DNA of 64,000 nucleotides from positions 1 to 64,000 of the forward strand of contig NZ_QJHK01000010.1 of assembly GCF_003202435.1 (NCBI RefSeq), given 5' to 3'. Under the pieces are notes generated by a model. That model did no database searches and had not been told where the DNA came from. It was given only the letters and a program-made list of their open reading frames with translations. The position numbers were made by a program, and so were the translations under genes. The stretch comes from Flavobacterium cheongpyeongense. Lineage in GTDB: Bacteria > Bacteroidota > Bacteroidia > Flavobacteriales > Flavobacteriaceae. Position 1 is the stretch's first letter. Each line of letters starts with the position of its first letter. Below, piece after piece: positions 42,423 to 52,448 of the stretch.

Positions 42423-43355
42423 ATGCCAATAGATTTATCTAATATTTTAGTAATTGGAGTTTCAACAAGAGCTTTATTTGATTTAGAAAAAGAAAATGAA
42501 GTCTTTGAAAATGAAGGCATTGAAGCGTTTAGAAAATACCAATTAGAAAATGAAGATGAAATTCTCAAACCAGGTACCGCTTTTTATTTAGTAAAAAGTT
42601 TAATGGAATTGAACAAAATAGCCAATAAACAAATAGTGGAAGTCGTTGTAATGTCAAAAAACAGTGCCGAAACAGGATTTAGAGTCCTTAACTCGATTGA
42701 GAATCACGAATTAGGCATTACTAGAGTGGCATTTACAGGTGGAGAGCCGTTATCGCCTTACATAAATGCGTTTTATGTTGATTTGTTTCTTTCTAAAGAC
42801 ACTAAAGATGTACAAACAGTGATAGATAACAAAGATTGTGCTGCTGCATTACTTTACGCTCCACCTACATCATTTAATCCAATTGATTCTCGAGTAAAAA
42901 TTGCTTTTGACGCAGATGCCGTAATTTTTTCTGAAGAATCTGAATTAAGATACAAAACTGAAGGAATGGGTCCATTCCACAAATATGAAAAGGAACATGA
43001 AAATGACGCCTTAGCCGAAGGTCCTTTTGCTAAATTATTGATTAAACTTTCCAAAATACAGGAATATCTTCCCACTCGAATTGAATACTCTCCCCTAAGA
43101 CTAGCAATCGTAACAGCTAGAAATGCTCCCTCACACAAACGAGTAATCAAAACATTAAGAAAATGGGGAGTGTATATTGATGAGGTTTACTTCTTGGGAG
43201 GATGGCCAAAAGACAAAGTATTGGAGGCTTTTGGAGCGCATATTTTCTTTGATGACCAAGATACACATGTTGGCCCTGCCTCATTAGTAGTTCCCTCTGG
43301 CAAAGTCCCTTATGAGACGACTTCTCCCCTGAACAATTTACAAACACAACGCTAA
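42423..43355 (+). CDS. Cytosolic 5'-nucleotidase-like protein
   Basis: A 310-aa protein of the 5'-nucleotidase family PF06189 (cytosolic NT5C1-like, HAD fold). Recognisable parts are LVIGVSTRALFDLEKENEVF at the N-terminus (residues 10-29; the family DTR/STR motif with the following Asp), VVMSKNSAETG, FTGGEPLSPYINAF, KIAFDADAVIFSEESE (the HAD Asp-x-Asp pair) and FFDDQDTH near the end. It would dephosphorylate nucleoside monophosphates. It opens the restriction operon, 25 nt before hsdM, which suggests a role in nucleotide depletion or salvage during phage attack. That role is inference. Confidence 0.8.
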   Translation: MPIDLSNILVIGVSTRALFDLEKENEVFENEGIEAFRKYQLENEDEILKPGTAFYLVKSLMELNKIANKQIVEVVVMSKNSAETGFRVLNSIENHELGITRVAFTGGEPLSPYINAFYVDLFLSKDTKDVQTVIDNKDCAAALLYAPPTSFNPIDSRVKIAFDADAVIFSEESELRYKTEGMGPFHKYEKEHENDALAEGPFAKLLIKLSKIQEYLPTRIEYSPLRLAIVTARNAPSHKRVIKTLRKWGVYIDEVYFLGGWPKDKVLEAFGAHIFFDDQDTHVGPASLVVPSGKVPYETTSPLNNLQTQR

Positions 43356-43380
43356 ATCTAAATTCATTACAAATTATAAA

Positions 43381-44889
43381 ATGGCCAAAACCGATAATTC
43401 TACTTTTGAACAAAAACTCTTTAAATCAGCAGATAAACTGCGAAAAAATATTGATGCTGCCGAGTACAAGCACGTTGTATTAGGTTTAATATTCTTGAAA
43501 TACATCTCTGAATCGTTTGGTGAATTGTACGACAAACTAAAAGCTGATGAATACTCTGACCCTGAAGATAGAGACGAATATTTAGCAGCTAACACGTTTT
43601 TTGTACCTAAAGAAGCTCGTTGGAGTCACATTCACGCCAATGCCAAATTGCCTACTATTGGGCAAACCATTGATGAAGCTATGGAAGCCATCGAAAAGGA
43701 AAACAAAGAACTAAAAAACGTTTTACCACAAGTATATGGTAGAGCCAATCTTGACAAAACCTCATTAGGTGAATTAATTGACTTAATTTCTAATACCGAA
43801 CTACAAGTAGAGAACCTCAACTCTAAAGACCTTTTTGGTAGAGTATATGAATACTTTTTAGGAGAATTTGCTAATGCTGAAGGTAAAAAAGGAGGACAAT
43901 TTTACACACCTAAAAGTATTGTAAAATTGATGGTCGAAATGATAGAACCATACAAAGGCAGAGTATATGATCCAGCTTGTGGTAGTGGAGGAATGTTTGT
44001 AATGAGTGATACTTTTGTAAAAGAACATAGCGGAAACATAAAAGACATTACCGTTTACGGACAAGAAAGCAACCAAACCACTTGGAAATTGTCTAAAATG
44101 AATCTTGCCATTCGAAACATCAACTCCAAATTTGTAGCTTGGAATACCGAAGGTACTTTCTTAAAAGATGCACACCCAGACTTAAAAGCCGATTATATCT
44201 TAGCCAACCCACCATTTAATCAAAGCGAATGGGGTGTTGATATTTTACAAGAAGACGGACGATGGAAATACGGTACACCACCAAGTGGAAACGCAAACTA
44301 CGGTTGGATGCAACACATGTTATACCACTTAGCCCCACGAGGAGTCATGGCAACGGTTTTATCTAACGGTTCTTTGAGCTCTAATACTAGTGGCGAAGGT
44401 GAAATACGTAAAAATTTAGTAGAAAACGATTTGGTAGAATGTATTGTGGCTTTACCTAAACAATTGTTTTACAACACAGGAATACCTGCTTGTATTTGGT
44501 TTTTGCGAAGAGAAAAAGCCAACCATAGTCGTGAGGTGTTATTTATAGATGCTAGCGAAATGGGCTATATGAAAGACCGTGTACACCGTGATTTAGCTGA
44601 TGAAGATATTGATTTAATTACCAACACCTACCACAATTGGCGTAAAAGCGAAAACTACCACAACATAAAAGGTTTTTGTAAAAGTGCTAGTATTGAAGAA
44701 ATAGAAAAACACAACCACGTTCTCACACCTGGGCGTTATGTAGGCATTGAAGCGGTAGAAGACGATGGTATTTCTTTTGAAACGAAAATGGCAGCATTAA
44801 CTTCTACCTTAAAACTACAAATAGACAAAGAAGCTGAACTGAATAATGAAATTGCTACACAATTGGCTAAAATTGGTTTGACGTTATGA
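43381..44889 (+). CDS. hsdM: Type I restriction-modification DNA methyltransferase HsdM
   Basis: A 502-aa N6-adenine methyltransferase subunit. The N-terminal HsdM_N helical region (1-150) precedes the catalytic domain with AdoMet motif I DPACGSGGMF and catalytic motif IV NPPF (ILANPPFNQSEWG). The C-terminal helices (KLQIDKEAELNNEIA) contact HsdS. HsdM and HsdS methylate the recognition sequence; with HsdR they form the restriction complex. The stop overlaps the hsdS start by ATGA, typical of type I operons. Confidence 0.95.
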   Translation: MAKTDNSTFEQKLFKSADKLRKNIDAAEYKHVVLGLIFLKYISESFGELYDKLKADEYSDPEDRDEYLAANTFFVPKEARWSHIHANAKLPTIGQTIDEAMEAIEKENKELKNVLPQVYGRANLDKTSLGELIDLISNTELQVENLNSKDLFGRVYEYFLGEFANAEGKKGGQFYTPKSIVKLMVEMIEPYKGRVYDPACGSGGMFVMSDTFVKEHSGNIKDITVYGQESNQTTWKLSKMNLAIRNINSKFVAWNTEGTFLKDAHPDLKADYILANPPFNQSEWGVDILQEDGRWKYGTPPSGNANYGWMQHMLYHLAPRGVMATVLSNGSLSSNTSGEGEIRKNLVENDLVECIVALPKQLFYNTGIPACIWFLRREKANHSREVLFIDASEMGYMKDRVHRDLADEDIDLITNTYHNWRKSENYHNIKGFCKSASIEEIEKHNHVLTPGRYVGIEAVEDDGISFETKMAALTSTLKLQIDKEAELNNEIATQLAKIGLTL

Positions 44890-46148
44890 GTGAAGTAAAA
44901 AAAACACCTAATGGTTGGGTGGAAACTACTTTAGGAGAAGTAGTTGAAAGAATAACAAAAGGAACTACACCTAAAACTTTTTCTTCTAACAACGATGATA
45001 TTAATTACATTAAATCAGACGCATTAAATTATGGTGGTTTTTTAGAAAGTAATAAATTCGTGAAAATCACAAATAAAGTAAATGAAGAATTAAAAAGGTC
45101 TCAATTAAAAGTTGATGATATTTTATTGTCAATGGCAGGAGAATATTTAGGCAAAACAGGATTAGTAAAAGAAGAACATTTACCTGCAAATACAAATCAA
45201 GCAGTTGCTATAATTACTGTTGACAAAAACATTGTTGACCATATATTTTTATGGTATAAATTACGTGATATTAATACAGTAAAATATTTTAAATCAATTC
45301 CTAGTCAATCTGCTCAACCAAATATAAACTTCCAAGAAATTAGAACTTTATCAATATACCTTCCTCAAATATCTGAACAAAAATCAATAGCATCCATTCT
45401 AACTGCTTTTGATGATAAAATACAGTTATTGCAAGCCCAAAACAAAACACTTGAAGCAACAGCACAAACTATTTTTACAGAATGGTTTGGAAAATATCAA
45501 ATTGGAGATGATTTACCTGATGGTTGGAGAATATTTCAATTAAATGAGTTAGTAGATATAGTAAATGGATATTCATACAAAGGAAGCGAATTAGTTGAAT
45601 ACAGCGATGAAGTATTAGTAACCTTGAAGAGTTTTGATAGAAATGGTGGGTTTCAAACTAGAGGATTTAAACCTTTCAGAGGAAACCCAAAAGAAAATCA
45701 AGAAGTTAAAATTGGCGACCTTGTAGTAGCTCATACAGATTTGACACAAGATGCTGAAGTTTTGGGCAATCCTGCTTTCATATTTGATGATGGTGGATTT
45801 AAAAAAATGTATATTACGATGGATTTGGTAAAAGTTGTATCAATACACAAAGATATAAGCTCCTCTTTTTTATATTATCTAATGAAAGATAAAGCTTTCA
45901 AAGGACATTGTGTTGGATACTCAAATGGAACAACAGTGCTACATTTATCAAAAAAAGCTATTCCAGAATATCAGTTATTACTTCCTATTGATTTTAGTTT
46001 GATTAAGCGTTTTTCTGAAATAGCAGATAGTACTACAACTAAAATTTCTTTAAATAAAACTACAATCAAATCACTAACTCAAACCCGAGATGAATTATTG
46101 CCACGATTAATGAGTGGTGAGATAAGGGTAAATGAATTTAAAAACTAA
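44886..46148 (+). CDS. hsdS: Type I restriction specificity subunit HsdS
   Basis: A 420-aa specificity subunit with two target-recognition domains (about residues 10-170 and 210-390), each followed by a coiled-coil spacer; the central one begins PQISEQKSIASILTAFDDKI and the C-terminal one ends with TRDELLPRLMSGEIRV, both standard HsdS signatures. The two TRDs determine a bipartite recognition sequence that cannot be predicted here. Its last 17 nt overlap the first ATG of the next gene, suggesting coupling. No frameshift or TRD inversion repeat is visible. Confidence 0.93.
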   Translation: MSEVKKTPNGWVETTLGEVVERITKGTTPKTFSSNNDDINYIKSDALNYGGFLESNKFVKITNKVNEELKRSQLKVDDILLSMAGEYLGKTGLVKEEHLPANTNQAVAIITVDKNIVDHIFLWYKLRDINTVKYFKSIPSQSAQPNINFQEIRTLSIYLPQISEQKSIASILTAFDDKIQLLQAQNKTLEATAQTIFTEWFGKYQIGDDLPDGWRIFQLNELVDIVNGYSYKGSELVEYSDEVLVTLKSFDRNGGFQTRGFKPFRGNPKENQEVKIGDLVVAHTDLTQDAEVLGNPAFIFDDGGFKKMYITMDLVKVVSIHKDISSSFLYYLMKDKAFKGHCVGYSNGTTVLHLSKKAIPEYQLLLPIDFSLIKRFSEIADSTTTKISLNKTTIKSLTQTRDELLPRLMSGEIRVNEFKN

Positions 46149-46155
46149 TAAGCTA

Positions 46156-46857
46156 ATGGAATATAATATATATTGTGATGAAAGTTGCCATTTGCCCAAT
46201 GATACAAGTAGTACAATGGTTTTAGGTGGCATTTGGTGTTTAAAAGATAAGAAAAAAGAAATTTTTAAACGCCTTAAAGAAATTAAAATTAAACACGGTT
46301 TAGCTGAAAATTTTGAAGTAAAATGGAATAAAGTTTCACCGGCTAAACAGGATTTTTATATCAATTTAATTGATTATTTTTTTGATGATGATGATTTGCA
46401 TTTTAGAGCCATTGTGGTAAACAAAGACATTCTTGACCACAAAAAATTCAATCAAACCCACGATGATTTTTATTATAAAATGTACTTTGATTTAATCAAA
46501 GTAATATTAGAACCTAGTAATTCTTATAACATCTATATAGACATAAAGGATACACAAAGTCAAGAAAAAGTAGATAAATTAAAAGAAGTGTTGCGCAGTA
46601 GCCATTATGATTATGATAAAAAAATTATAAAAAACCTGCAACAAATTAAATCTCACGAAGTAGAATTATTACCTCTAGCGGATTTATTAATTGGTGCAGT
46701 TGGATATTTACATAGAGGTTTAAATTCTAATGCAGCTAAAGTTTCTATTATAAAAAGAATTCAGGAAAGGTCAGGTTATAGCCTATTAAATTCAACCTTG
46801 TATAAGGAAATGAAAACCAACATATTTATTTGGAAACCTAAAAATTCGGATGTATGA
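46156..46857 (+). CDS. DUF3800-domain protein
   Basis: A 233-aa protein, started at the ATG at 46156 (MEYNIYCDES) rather than the one at 46132 that overlaps hsdS. It shows the DUF3800 pattern: an N-terminal YCDES acidic motif, GGIWC, VKWNKV, a central DDDDLHFRAIVV and IYIDIKDT, and a late LLPLADLLIGAVGY. DUF3800 proteins have an RNase H-like fold with acidic residues and are common in mobile and defence regions, but no accepted function exists. It is inserted between hsdS and the DUF262 gene, ATGA-overlapping the next small gene. Confidence 0.8.
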   Translation: MEYNIYCDESCHLPNDTSSTMVLGGIWCLKDKKKEIFKRLKEIKIKHGLAENFEVKWNKVSPAKQDFYINLIDYFFDDDDLHFRAIVVNKDILDHKKFNQTHDDFYYKMYFDLIKVILEPSNSYNIYIDIKDTQSQEKVDKLKEVLRSSHYDYDKKIIKNLQQIKSHEVELLPLADLLIGAVGYLHRGLNSNAAKVSIIKRIQERSGYSLLNSTLYKEMKTNIFIWKPKNSDV

Positions 46858-47345
46858 AGCTAGTTACATTACCCGAAATAATAGAGATAAATGAATTTGG
46901 AGGTGATTACCATTCTTTTAATGAAGCAGTTTATGCTATTTTTAGAAATGACTTTGTAATAAACAAACCCATTTTTGAAGGTAAAAGGTTGGGACTTAAA
47001 GCACACCCAATAGTAGATGGAAAAGAATATACTTATTATCATTTTACACATTCAGGAGATATTGAAAACGAAAGAATTCCTGATTTTAGAAGAATGGAAA
47101 GAATAGGTTATCCCAAACCAATAATAGACAAATCGAAATGTATTAGTTTAAAAGTATGGAGAAATAAAAGAGGTAGAAATAACCGAATATTAATTCTTCA
47201 CGAAGAAGCACAATATCTAGTAATTTTAGACGATAGAATAGATTTTATTTTGCCTTGGACTGCCTATTTTATAGAATATAAGCACAGATTACAGAAATAT
47301 TTAAAAGAATATGAGGAGTATATAAATGCCGAAACCGCTGATTAA
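46854..47345 (+). CDS. Unrecognised 163-aa protein paired with DUF3800
   Basis: A 163-aa soluble, basic protein whose ATG overlaps the DUF3800 stop. I cannot assign a family. It has Phe/Tyr-rich segments (HSFNEAVYAIFRNDFVI, KEYTYYHFTHSG), a basic KVWRNKRGRNNRILI patch that could bind nucleic acid, and a charged C-terminus. The ATGA linkage implies stoichiometric co-production with the DUF3800 protein; a toxin-antitoxin or effector-adaptor pair is one possibility. Composition is like the surrounding operon, so acquisition together is likely. Confidence 0.7.
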   Translation: MKLVTLPEIIEINEFGGDYHSFNEAVYAIFRNDFVINKPIFEGKRLGLKAHPIVDGKEYTYYHFTHSGDIENERIPDFRRMERIGYPKPIIDKSKCISLKVWRNKRGRNNRILILHEEAQYLVILDDRIDFILPWTAYFIEYKHRLQKYLKEYEEYINAETAD

Positions 47346-47388
47346 GGCGGCTTCTTTTCTCCTTTAACACTTGGTCATTGAGATGGTG

Positions 47389-47396
47389 CAAAGATA
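47389..47396 (-). promoter_or_regulatory. Antisense-oriented promoter-like element
   Basis: The - strand reads TGTATCTTTGCACC across 47386-47399, an excellent TAnnTTTG -7 box with the usual downstream purine/pyrimidine context, in the 135-bp gap before the DUF262 gene. It points back toward the DUF3800 pair. No - strand gene follows. Confidence 0.4.
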
Positions 47397-47480
47397 CATT
47401 ATGTTTTAATATAAACAAACAAACTGCAACATTTTTAATAATAACAAAGTAAAATACAATTCAAAATATAAAATAAAATA

Positions 47481-49268
47481 ATGAGTATAGAAGTAACAGG
47501 CAAGCAAATTGCAAGTGATAAAATAACAATAAAAGACGTTTTTGGAGAAGATATGTGGTTTTGTATACCCGATTATCAAAGACCTTATGTTTGGGGAGAA
47601 GACCAAATAAGTTCATTGCTAGATGATATTTCTCATTCAGCTATCAACACACCAGACAGTCAATATTTTTTAGGTTCTTTGGTTTTGCATTGTGAACCTA
47701 AAAATTTTAAAGGAACAAGTTACCAAGAAAACAGCGTTTTAGATGGTCAACAAAGATTAACTACGCTTTATGTATTACAAGCAGTTATTAGAGACGTTAC
47801 AAAAACTGAAACTAGAAAAAGCACTTGTGCCAAAGCGATATTCCAAAAAGGGAATCCTGACGACGGAATACCTGAACGTTTAAGAATTGAATTTGCCATT
47901 CGTAAAGAAGTAGAAACCTTTATCAATACTTACATTAAAGAAGAAGGCGGCACGCAGAAAAAAGAAGAATTGGTTCTACTTGCAACAACTTCAAAAGATG
48001 TTTCCATAAGAAATATGGCAAACGCAATTTTAATCATTTCTAAATGGTTTGAGAATGAGGATAATTTAGATATTGACACTTTCTTTCCTTACTTACGTCA
48101 ATATGTTATTTTGGTTTATGTGGCAAGTAGCGAACTAGAAGATGCTTTCCGTTTGTTTACAGTATTGAATGATAGAGGTATCAAATTGCGTAATAGTGAT
48201 ATACTAAAAGCTCAAAACCTTAAAGAAGTTAGCACCGAAGAAAAACAAACCGAATACGCCAAATATTGGGAAGAACTAGAAGGTGAATTAGGAGAAGATT
48301 TTGATTTATTTTTATCATATATCAGAACCATATTGGTAAAAGAAAAAGCAAGGCACAATCTATTAAAAGAATTTGAAGATAATATTTACAAACCAAAGAA
48401 ATTTAATTACACTACTAAAAAATATGAAAATGTAGCTCCACTATTAAAAAAGGGTGATGATACATTTGATATTATCAAAAAATACAAAACACACTTTGAC
48501 ATAGTTTTTAGTGGCAACAATCACCATATCAATAACAATTGGGCATTTGATAATTTAATAAAAGTGATGCAAGATACTGCCTTGTCAGATATTTGGATTC
48601 CGCCATTATTAGTGTACCGTCATTACTTTGGAGATCATAAAATATTTGATTTCTTAAAACTTTTAGATAATAAATTTTCAGGTGATTGGATTGCTAGAGA
48701 AACACCTACAACTAGAATTGATGCAATGAATTCTATTATCAAGAAAATTGAAGAAATAGACGCTTTAGAGGATACTTCAAAAGACGATAAATTAAATACG
48801 TTGTTTGTTGATTTAGCATTCAAATTTAATACTTCTCAATTCTTATCCGATTTAGATATTAACACTATTTATGGTAGAAGATATGCGCGTTATATTTTAA
48901 GAAAAGTGGATTTCTTGTTAGATGCTCCTTTGTATTCTGAAAAAAGAAGCTCATATAGTGAAATGTCTGTAGAGCATATTTTACCACAAAACCCAGAAGC
49001 AACAAGCCAATGGATAAATGATTTTACGCCTGCTGAAAGAGAAGAATGGACACACAAATTAGGAAATTTAGTTTTAATTAGTCGTAGAAAAAATGCAGGT
49101 CAAGGTAGATTAGATTTTGCAGATAAGAAAACTAAATACTTTAATAATAGTATTGAATCCTTCCCAAATTCTTTAAAAATTATGCAAAAACCACAATGGA
49201 CAATTAAGGAGTTAAAGGATAATCATTTACAATTGATAAACAGAATTAAGCTACATTACAATATATAG
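47481..49268 (+). CDS. DUF262/DUF1524 (GmrSD-like) restriction protein
   Basis: A 595-aa fusion of a DUF262 (GmrS-like) N-terminal domain and a DUF1524 (GmrD-like) HNH nuclease domain. DUF262 signatures are IPDYQRPYVWGEDQI (residues 29-43), FLGSLVLH and VLDGQQRLTTL (about 88-98). The C-terminal part has VEHILPQNP and LGNLVLISRRKNA, the HNH core. Proteins of this build restrict modified phage DNA (type IV) using nucleotide hydrolysis; whether this one does is inferred. It lies between the DUF3800 pair and hsdR, in the same transcription direction. Confidence 0.85.
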   Translation: MSIEVTGKQIASDKITIKDVFGEDMWFCIPDYQRPYVWGEDQISSLLDDISHSAINTPDSQYFLGSLVLHCEPKNFKGTSYQENSVLDGQQRLTTLYVLQAVIRDVTKTETRKSTCAKAIFQKGNPDDGIPERLRIEFAIRKEVETFINTYIKEEGGTQKKEELVLLATTSKDVSIRNMANAILIISKWFENEDNLDIDTFFPYLRQYVILVYVASSELEDAFRLFTVLNDRGIKLRNSDILKAQNLKEVSTEEKQTEYAKYWEELEGELGEDFDLFLSYIRTILVKEKARHNLLKEFEDNIYKPKKFNYTTKKYENVAPLLKKGDDTFDIIKKYKTHFDIVFSGNNHHINNNWAFDNLIKVMQDTALSDIWIPPLLVYRHYFGDHKIFDFLKLLDNKFSGDWIARETPTTRIDAMNSIIKKIEEIDALEDTSKDDKLNTLFVDLAFKFNTSQFLSDLDINTIYGRRYARYILRKVDFLLDAPLYSEKRSSYSEMSVEHILPQNPEATSQWINDFTPAEREEWTHKLGNLVLISRRKNAGQGRLDFADKKTKYFNNSIESFPNSLKIMQKPQWTIKELKDNHLQLINRIKLHYNI

Positions 49269-49274
49269 TATTTT

Positions 49275-52200
49275 ATGATAACCGAAAACCACATAGAACA
49301 ATCACTAATTGCTCAATTACAAGAGCAAGGCTATACTTATTTTTATGGTCCAGACATTGCGCCATATAGTGATAATTCACAAAGAGAAAACTTTGCTTCG
49401 GTTATTTTAGAAAATCAATTTAAAGACTGTTTAAAAAAATTGAATCCTGCGCTTCCTGAATCAGCACGAGTGGAAGCCTTTCAAAAAGTAATCAATTTAG
49501 GTACAGAAGATATTATGGAAAACAACGAGCGTTTCCATAACCATCTTACCAATGGTGTAACAGTTGAATACACCAAAGGCGAAAACACTATTGGTATTCC
49601 GGTTACTTTAATAGATACTGAAAATATAGACAATAATAGTTTTTGGGTTGTCAATCAATTAGTAGTCAAAGAAAACAACAATGAAAAACGTTTTGATGTA
49701 GTGATTTACATTAATGGTTTACCATTAGTTTTTATCGAATTAAAAAATGCTACAGATGAAAAAGCAACGGTATTAAAAGCCTTTCAACAAATACAAACCT
49801 ATAAAAGTACCGTTCCAAGTATTTTTTATTACAATGCGCTTTGTGTTATTTCTGATGGTATAGATGCCAAAGCATCGAGTGTCTCTGCTCCTTTTTCGAG
49901 ATATTTACCTTGGAAAGCACCAAAATATAATAAAAGTGAAGTTAAAACCGAGTTACAAATTCTAACAGAATATATGTTAGATAAAAAAACGTTGGTAGAA
50001 TTAATTCGCTATTGTACTGTTTTTGAATCAGAAGAAAAGAAAGACCAAAAAACAGGATTGATTTTTCAAACTAAGGTAAAAAAAGTAGCGGCTTATCATC
50101 AATATTATGCAGTACAAAAAGCAGTAGCACAAACCATACGAGCTACTCACAGCACCGATGGCGACAGAAAAGCAGGTGTAGTTTGGCACACACAAGGAAG
50201 TGGTAAATCGTTAACTATGGTTTTTTATAGCGGACAAATCATTACGCATCCACTAATGGTAAACCCGACCATTGTAATCTTAACTGACCGTAATGATTTA
50301 GACGATCAATTATTTGGAACTTTTGGAAATTGTGTGGGGCTATTGAGACAAACACCAGTGCAAGCCAATAGTAGAGAACACATTAAAGAATTATTAAAAA
50401 TTTCTGGTGGTGGAGTAATCTTTACTACCATTCAAAAATTCTCACCAGAAACTGGCAATGTTTACGATACCTTATCAGAAAGAACGAATATAGTTGTGGT
50501 TGCCGACGAAGCACATAGAAGTCAATATGGTTTTGCAGGTAAAGAAGTAGAAACAGAAGACGGTATGCAAACTCGCTATGGTAATGCAAAATACTTACGT
50601 GATGCCTTACCTAATGCTTCATACATAGGATTTACAGGAACTCCAATAGAAAAAGAAGATAAATCTACACCAGCAGTTTTTGGTGATTATATAGATGTCT
50701 ACGACATTAAACAAGCAGTTGACGATGGAGCAACTGTGCCTATTAGTTATGAATCACGTTTAATTAAAATCAAATTAGACGATGTTACAACAGCCACTAT
50801 AGACGCAGAAATCAACGCTATTTCGGATGCTACCGAAGAACAATTGGAAAAAGCCAAGCAGAAAGTAGCTACTATTGATGCAGTTGTAGGACATCCTGAC
50901 CGTTTGAGAGACATTGCTAAAGACATTGTTAGCCATTTTGATAAACGTCAAGAAGTGTTCGAAGGTAAGGCAATGATTGTTTGTATGACTAGAACTATTT
51001 GCGCTAAACTATATGAAGAAATTATCGCTTTAAAACCTGAATGGCATAATTCCGATATGGACAAAGGAACCATAAAAGTTATAATGACGAGTTCTTCTGA
51101 TGATATTGCTTTGTTACAACCACATCATACCACTAAAAAACAACGCAAAGATTTAGCAACGAGAATGAAAGACCCTAATGATGAATTAAAATTAGTTATT
51201 GTTAGAGATATGTGGTTGACCGGATTTGATGCACCAAGTTTGAGTACTATGTACATTGATAAAAAAATGCAAGGAGCAAATCTAATGCAAGCCATTGCAC
51301 GAGTAAATAGAGTATATAAAGACAAACCAGGTGGATTAATTGTTGATTACATAGGAATTGGTCAAGATTTAAGAAACGCAATGGCAATCTATTTACAAAG
51401 TGGCGGTGAAGGCACACCAATATTTGATATAAAAGAAGCTATTGCTGGAATGAAAGAGAAGTTTGAGGTGATTGAGCAAATGTTTAACGGCTATAATTTT
51501 AAAGCTTATTTTGGTTCAGAAACGGCTCAAAAGTTACAAATCTTGTTGGGTGCTCAAAACTTTATTTTATCAAGTGACACTTTAAAAGACCGCTTTTTAA
51601 AAGAAGTCACTTTACTTTCAAGATTATTTGCAATGTCAATTCCTAGTGCAGATGCTGACAGAATAAAAGATGGCGTTGCTTTTTTTCAAGCTGTAAAATC
51701 AAGAATAAACAAGTTCAATAGTAATGGGGTTAAATCAGATTATGAAATAGAAACTGCCATAAAACAAATTGTAGATGAAGCCTTGTCAAGTGATGGTGTT
51801 ATTGACATTTTTGAAGCAGCAGGAATAAAAGCTCCATCGGTTGGCATTTTATCAGACGAGTTTTTGTTGGAAGTAAAAAATATGCAACAAAAAAACCTTG
51901 CATTTGAATTACTTAAAAAATTATTGAGTGACGAAGTTAAAGTTCGCAAAACAAAAAATCTAGTTCAAGGTAAGAAGTTTTCTGAAATGTTGGAATCAGT
52001 TGTAAAACGTTATCATAATAACCAAATTGATTCTGCACAGGTATTACAAGAGCTATCAGAGATTGCAAAAGAAATGCGATTGGAGGATAAAAAATCCCAA
52101 GAACTAGGATTAACGCCTGAAGAATATGCGTTTTATAGTGTTCTTAAAGAAAATGATTCTACTTCTTTTTTAGATGATGATAAAATGAAAGATTTGATTC

Positions 52201-52394
52201 ATACTATAGTTGATGTAATCCGCAAAAATGCAACCGTAGATTGGAGTAAACGTGATGATGTAAGAGCACAATTACGTTTGACTGTAAAGAAAATATTAAT
52301 GCGTTACGGCTATCCACCAGATGTAGCTAAGATGGAAGCCGATAGAGTAATTGCTCAAAGTGAGAGTTTGGCTGATGTATTTTCAAGAGAATAA
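49275..52394 (+). CDS. hsdR: Type I restriction endonuclease subunit HsdR
   Basis: A 1039-aa motor/nuclease subunit. Order: N-terminal PD-(D/E)xK nuclease with RFDVVIYINGLPLVFIELKN (the Asp and E-x-K catalytic residues), SF2 helicase lobe 1 with Walker A HTQGSGKSL and DEAHRSQYG, lobe 2 with FTGTPIEKED upstream and the arginine-finger region QAIARVNRVYKDKPGG, then a helical C-terminal HsdM-binding domain. With HsdM and HsdS it cleaves unmodified DNA after translocation. It starts 6 nt after the DUF262 gene, so hsdR is separated from hsdS by three accessory genes. Confidence 0.95.
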   Translation: MITENHIEQSLIAQLQEQGYTYFYGPDIAPYSDNSQRENFASVILENQFKDCLKKLNPALPESARVEAFQKVINLGTEDIMENNERFHNHLTNGVTVEYTKGENTIGIPVTLIDTENIDNNSFWVVNQLVVKENNNEKRFDVVIYINGLPLVFIELKNATDEKATVLKAFQQIQTYKSTVPSIFYYNALCVISDGIDAKASSVSAPFSRYLPWKAPKYNKSEVKTELQILTEYMLDKKTLVELIRYCTVFESEEKKDQKTGLIFQTKVKKVAAYHQYYAVQKAVAQTIRATHSTDGDRKAGVVWHTQGSGKSLTMVFYSGQIITHPLMVNPTIVILTDRNDLDDQLFGTFGNCVGLLRQTPVQANSREHIKELLKISGGGVIFTTIQKFSPETGNVYDTLSERTNIVVVADEAHRSQYGFAGKEVETEDGMQTRYGNAKYLRDALPNASYIGFTGTPIEKEDKSTPAVFGDYIDVYDIKQAVDDGATVPISYESRLIKIKLDDVTTATIDAEINAISDATEEQLEKAKQKVATIDAVVGHPDRLRDIAKDIVSHFDKRQEVFEGKAMIVCMTRTICAKLYEEIIALKPEWHNSDMDKGTIKVIMTSSSDDIALLQPHHTTKKQRKDLATRMKDPNDELKLVIVRDMWLTGFDAPSLSTMYIDKKMQGANLMQAIARVNRVYKDKPGGLIVDYIGIGQDLRNAMAIYLQSGGEGTPIFDIKEAIAGMKEKFEVIEQMFNGYNFKAYFGSETAQKLQILLGAQNFILSSDTLKDRFLKEVTLLSRLFAMSIPSADADRIKDGVAFFQAVKSRINKFNSNGVKSDYEIETAIKQIVDEALSSDGVIDIFEAAGIKAPSVGILSDEFLLEVKNMQQKNLAFELLKKLLSDEVKVRKTKNLVQGKKFSEMLESVVKRYHNNQIDSAQVLQELSEIAKEMRLEDKKSQELGLTPEEYAFYSVLKENDSTSFLDDDKMKDLIHTIVDVIRKNATVDWSKRDDVRAQLRLTVKKILMRYGYPPDVAKMEADRVIAQSESLADVFSRE

Positions 52395-52448
52395 TCTAAA
52401 TTGATTATTACTATATTTTAAATCATATAAACATATATACAAAAAACA

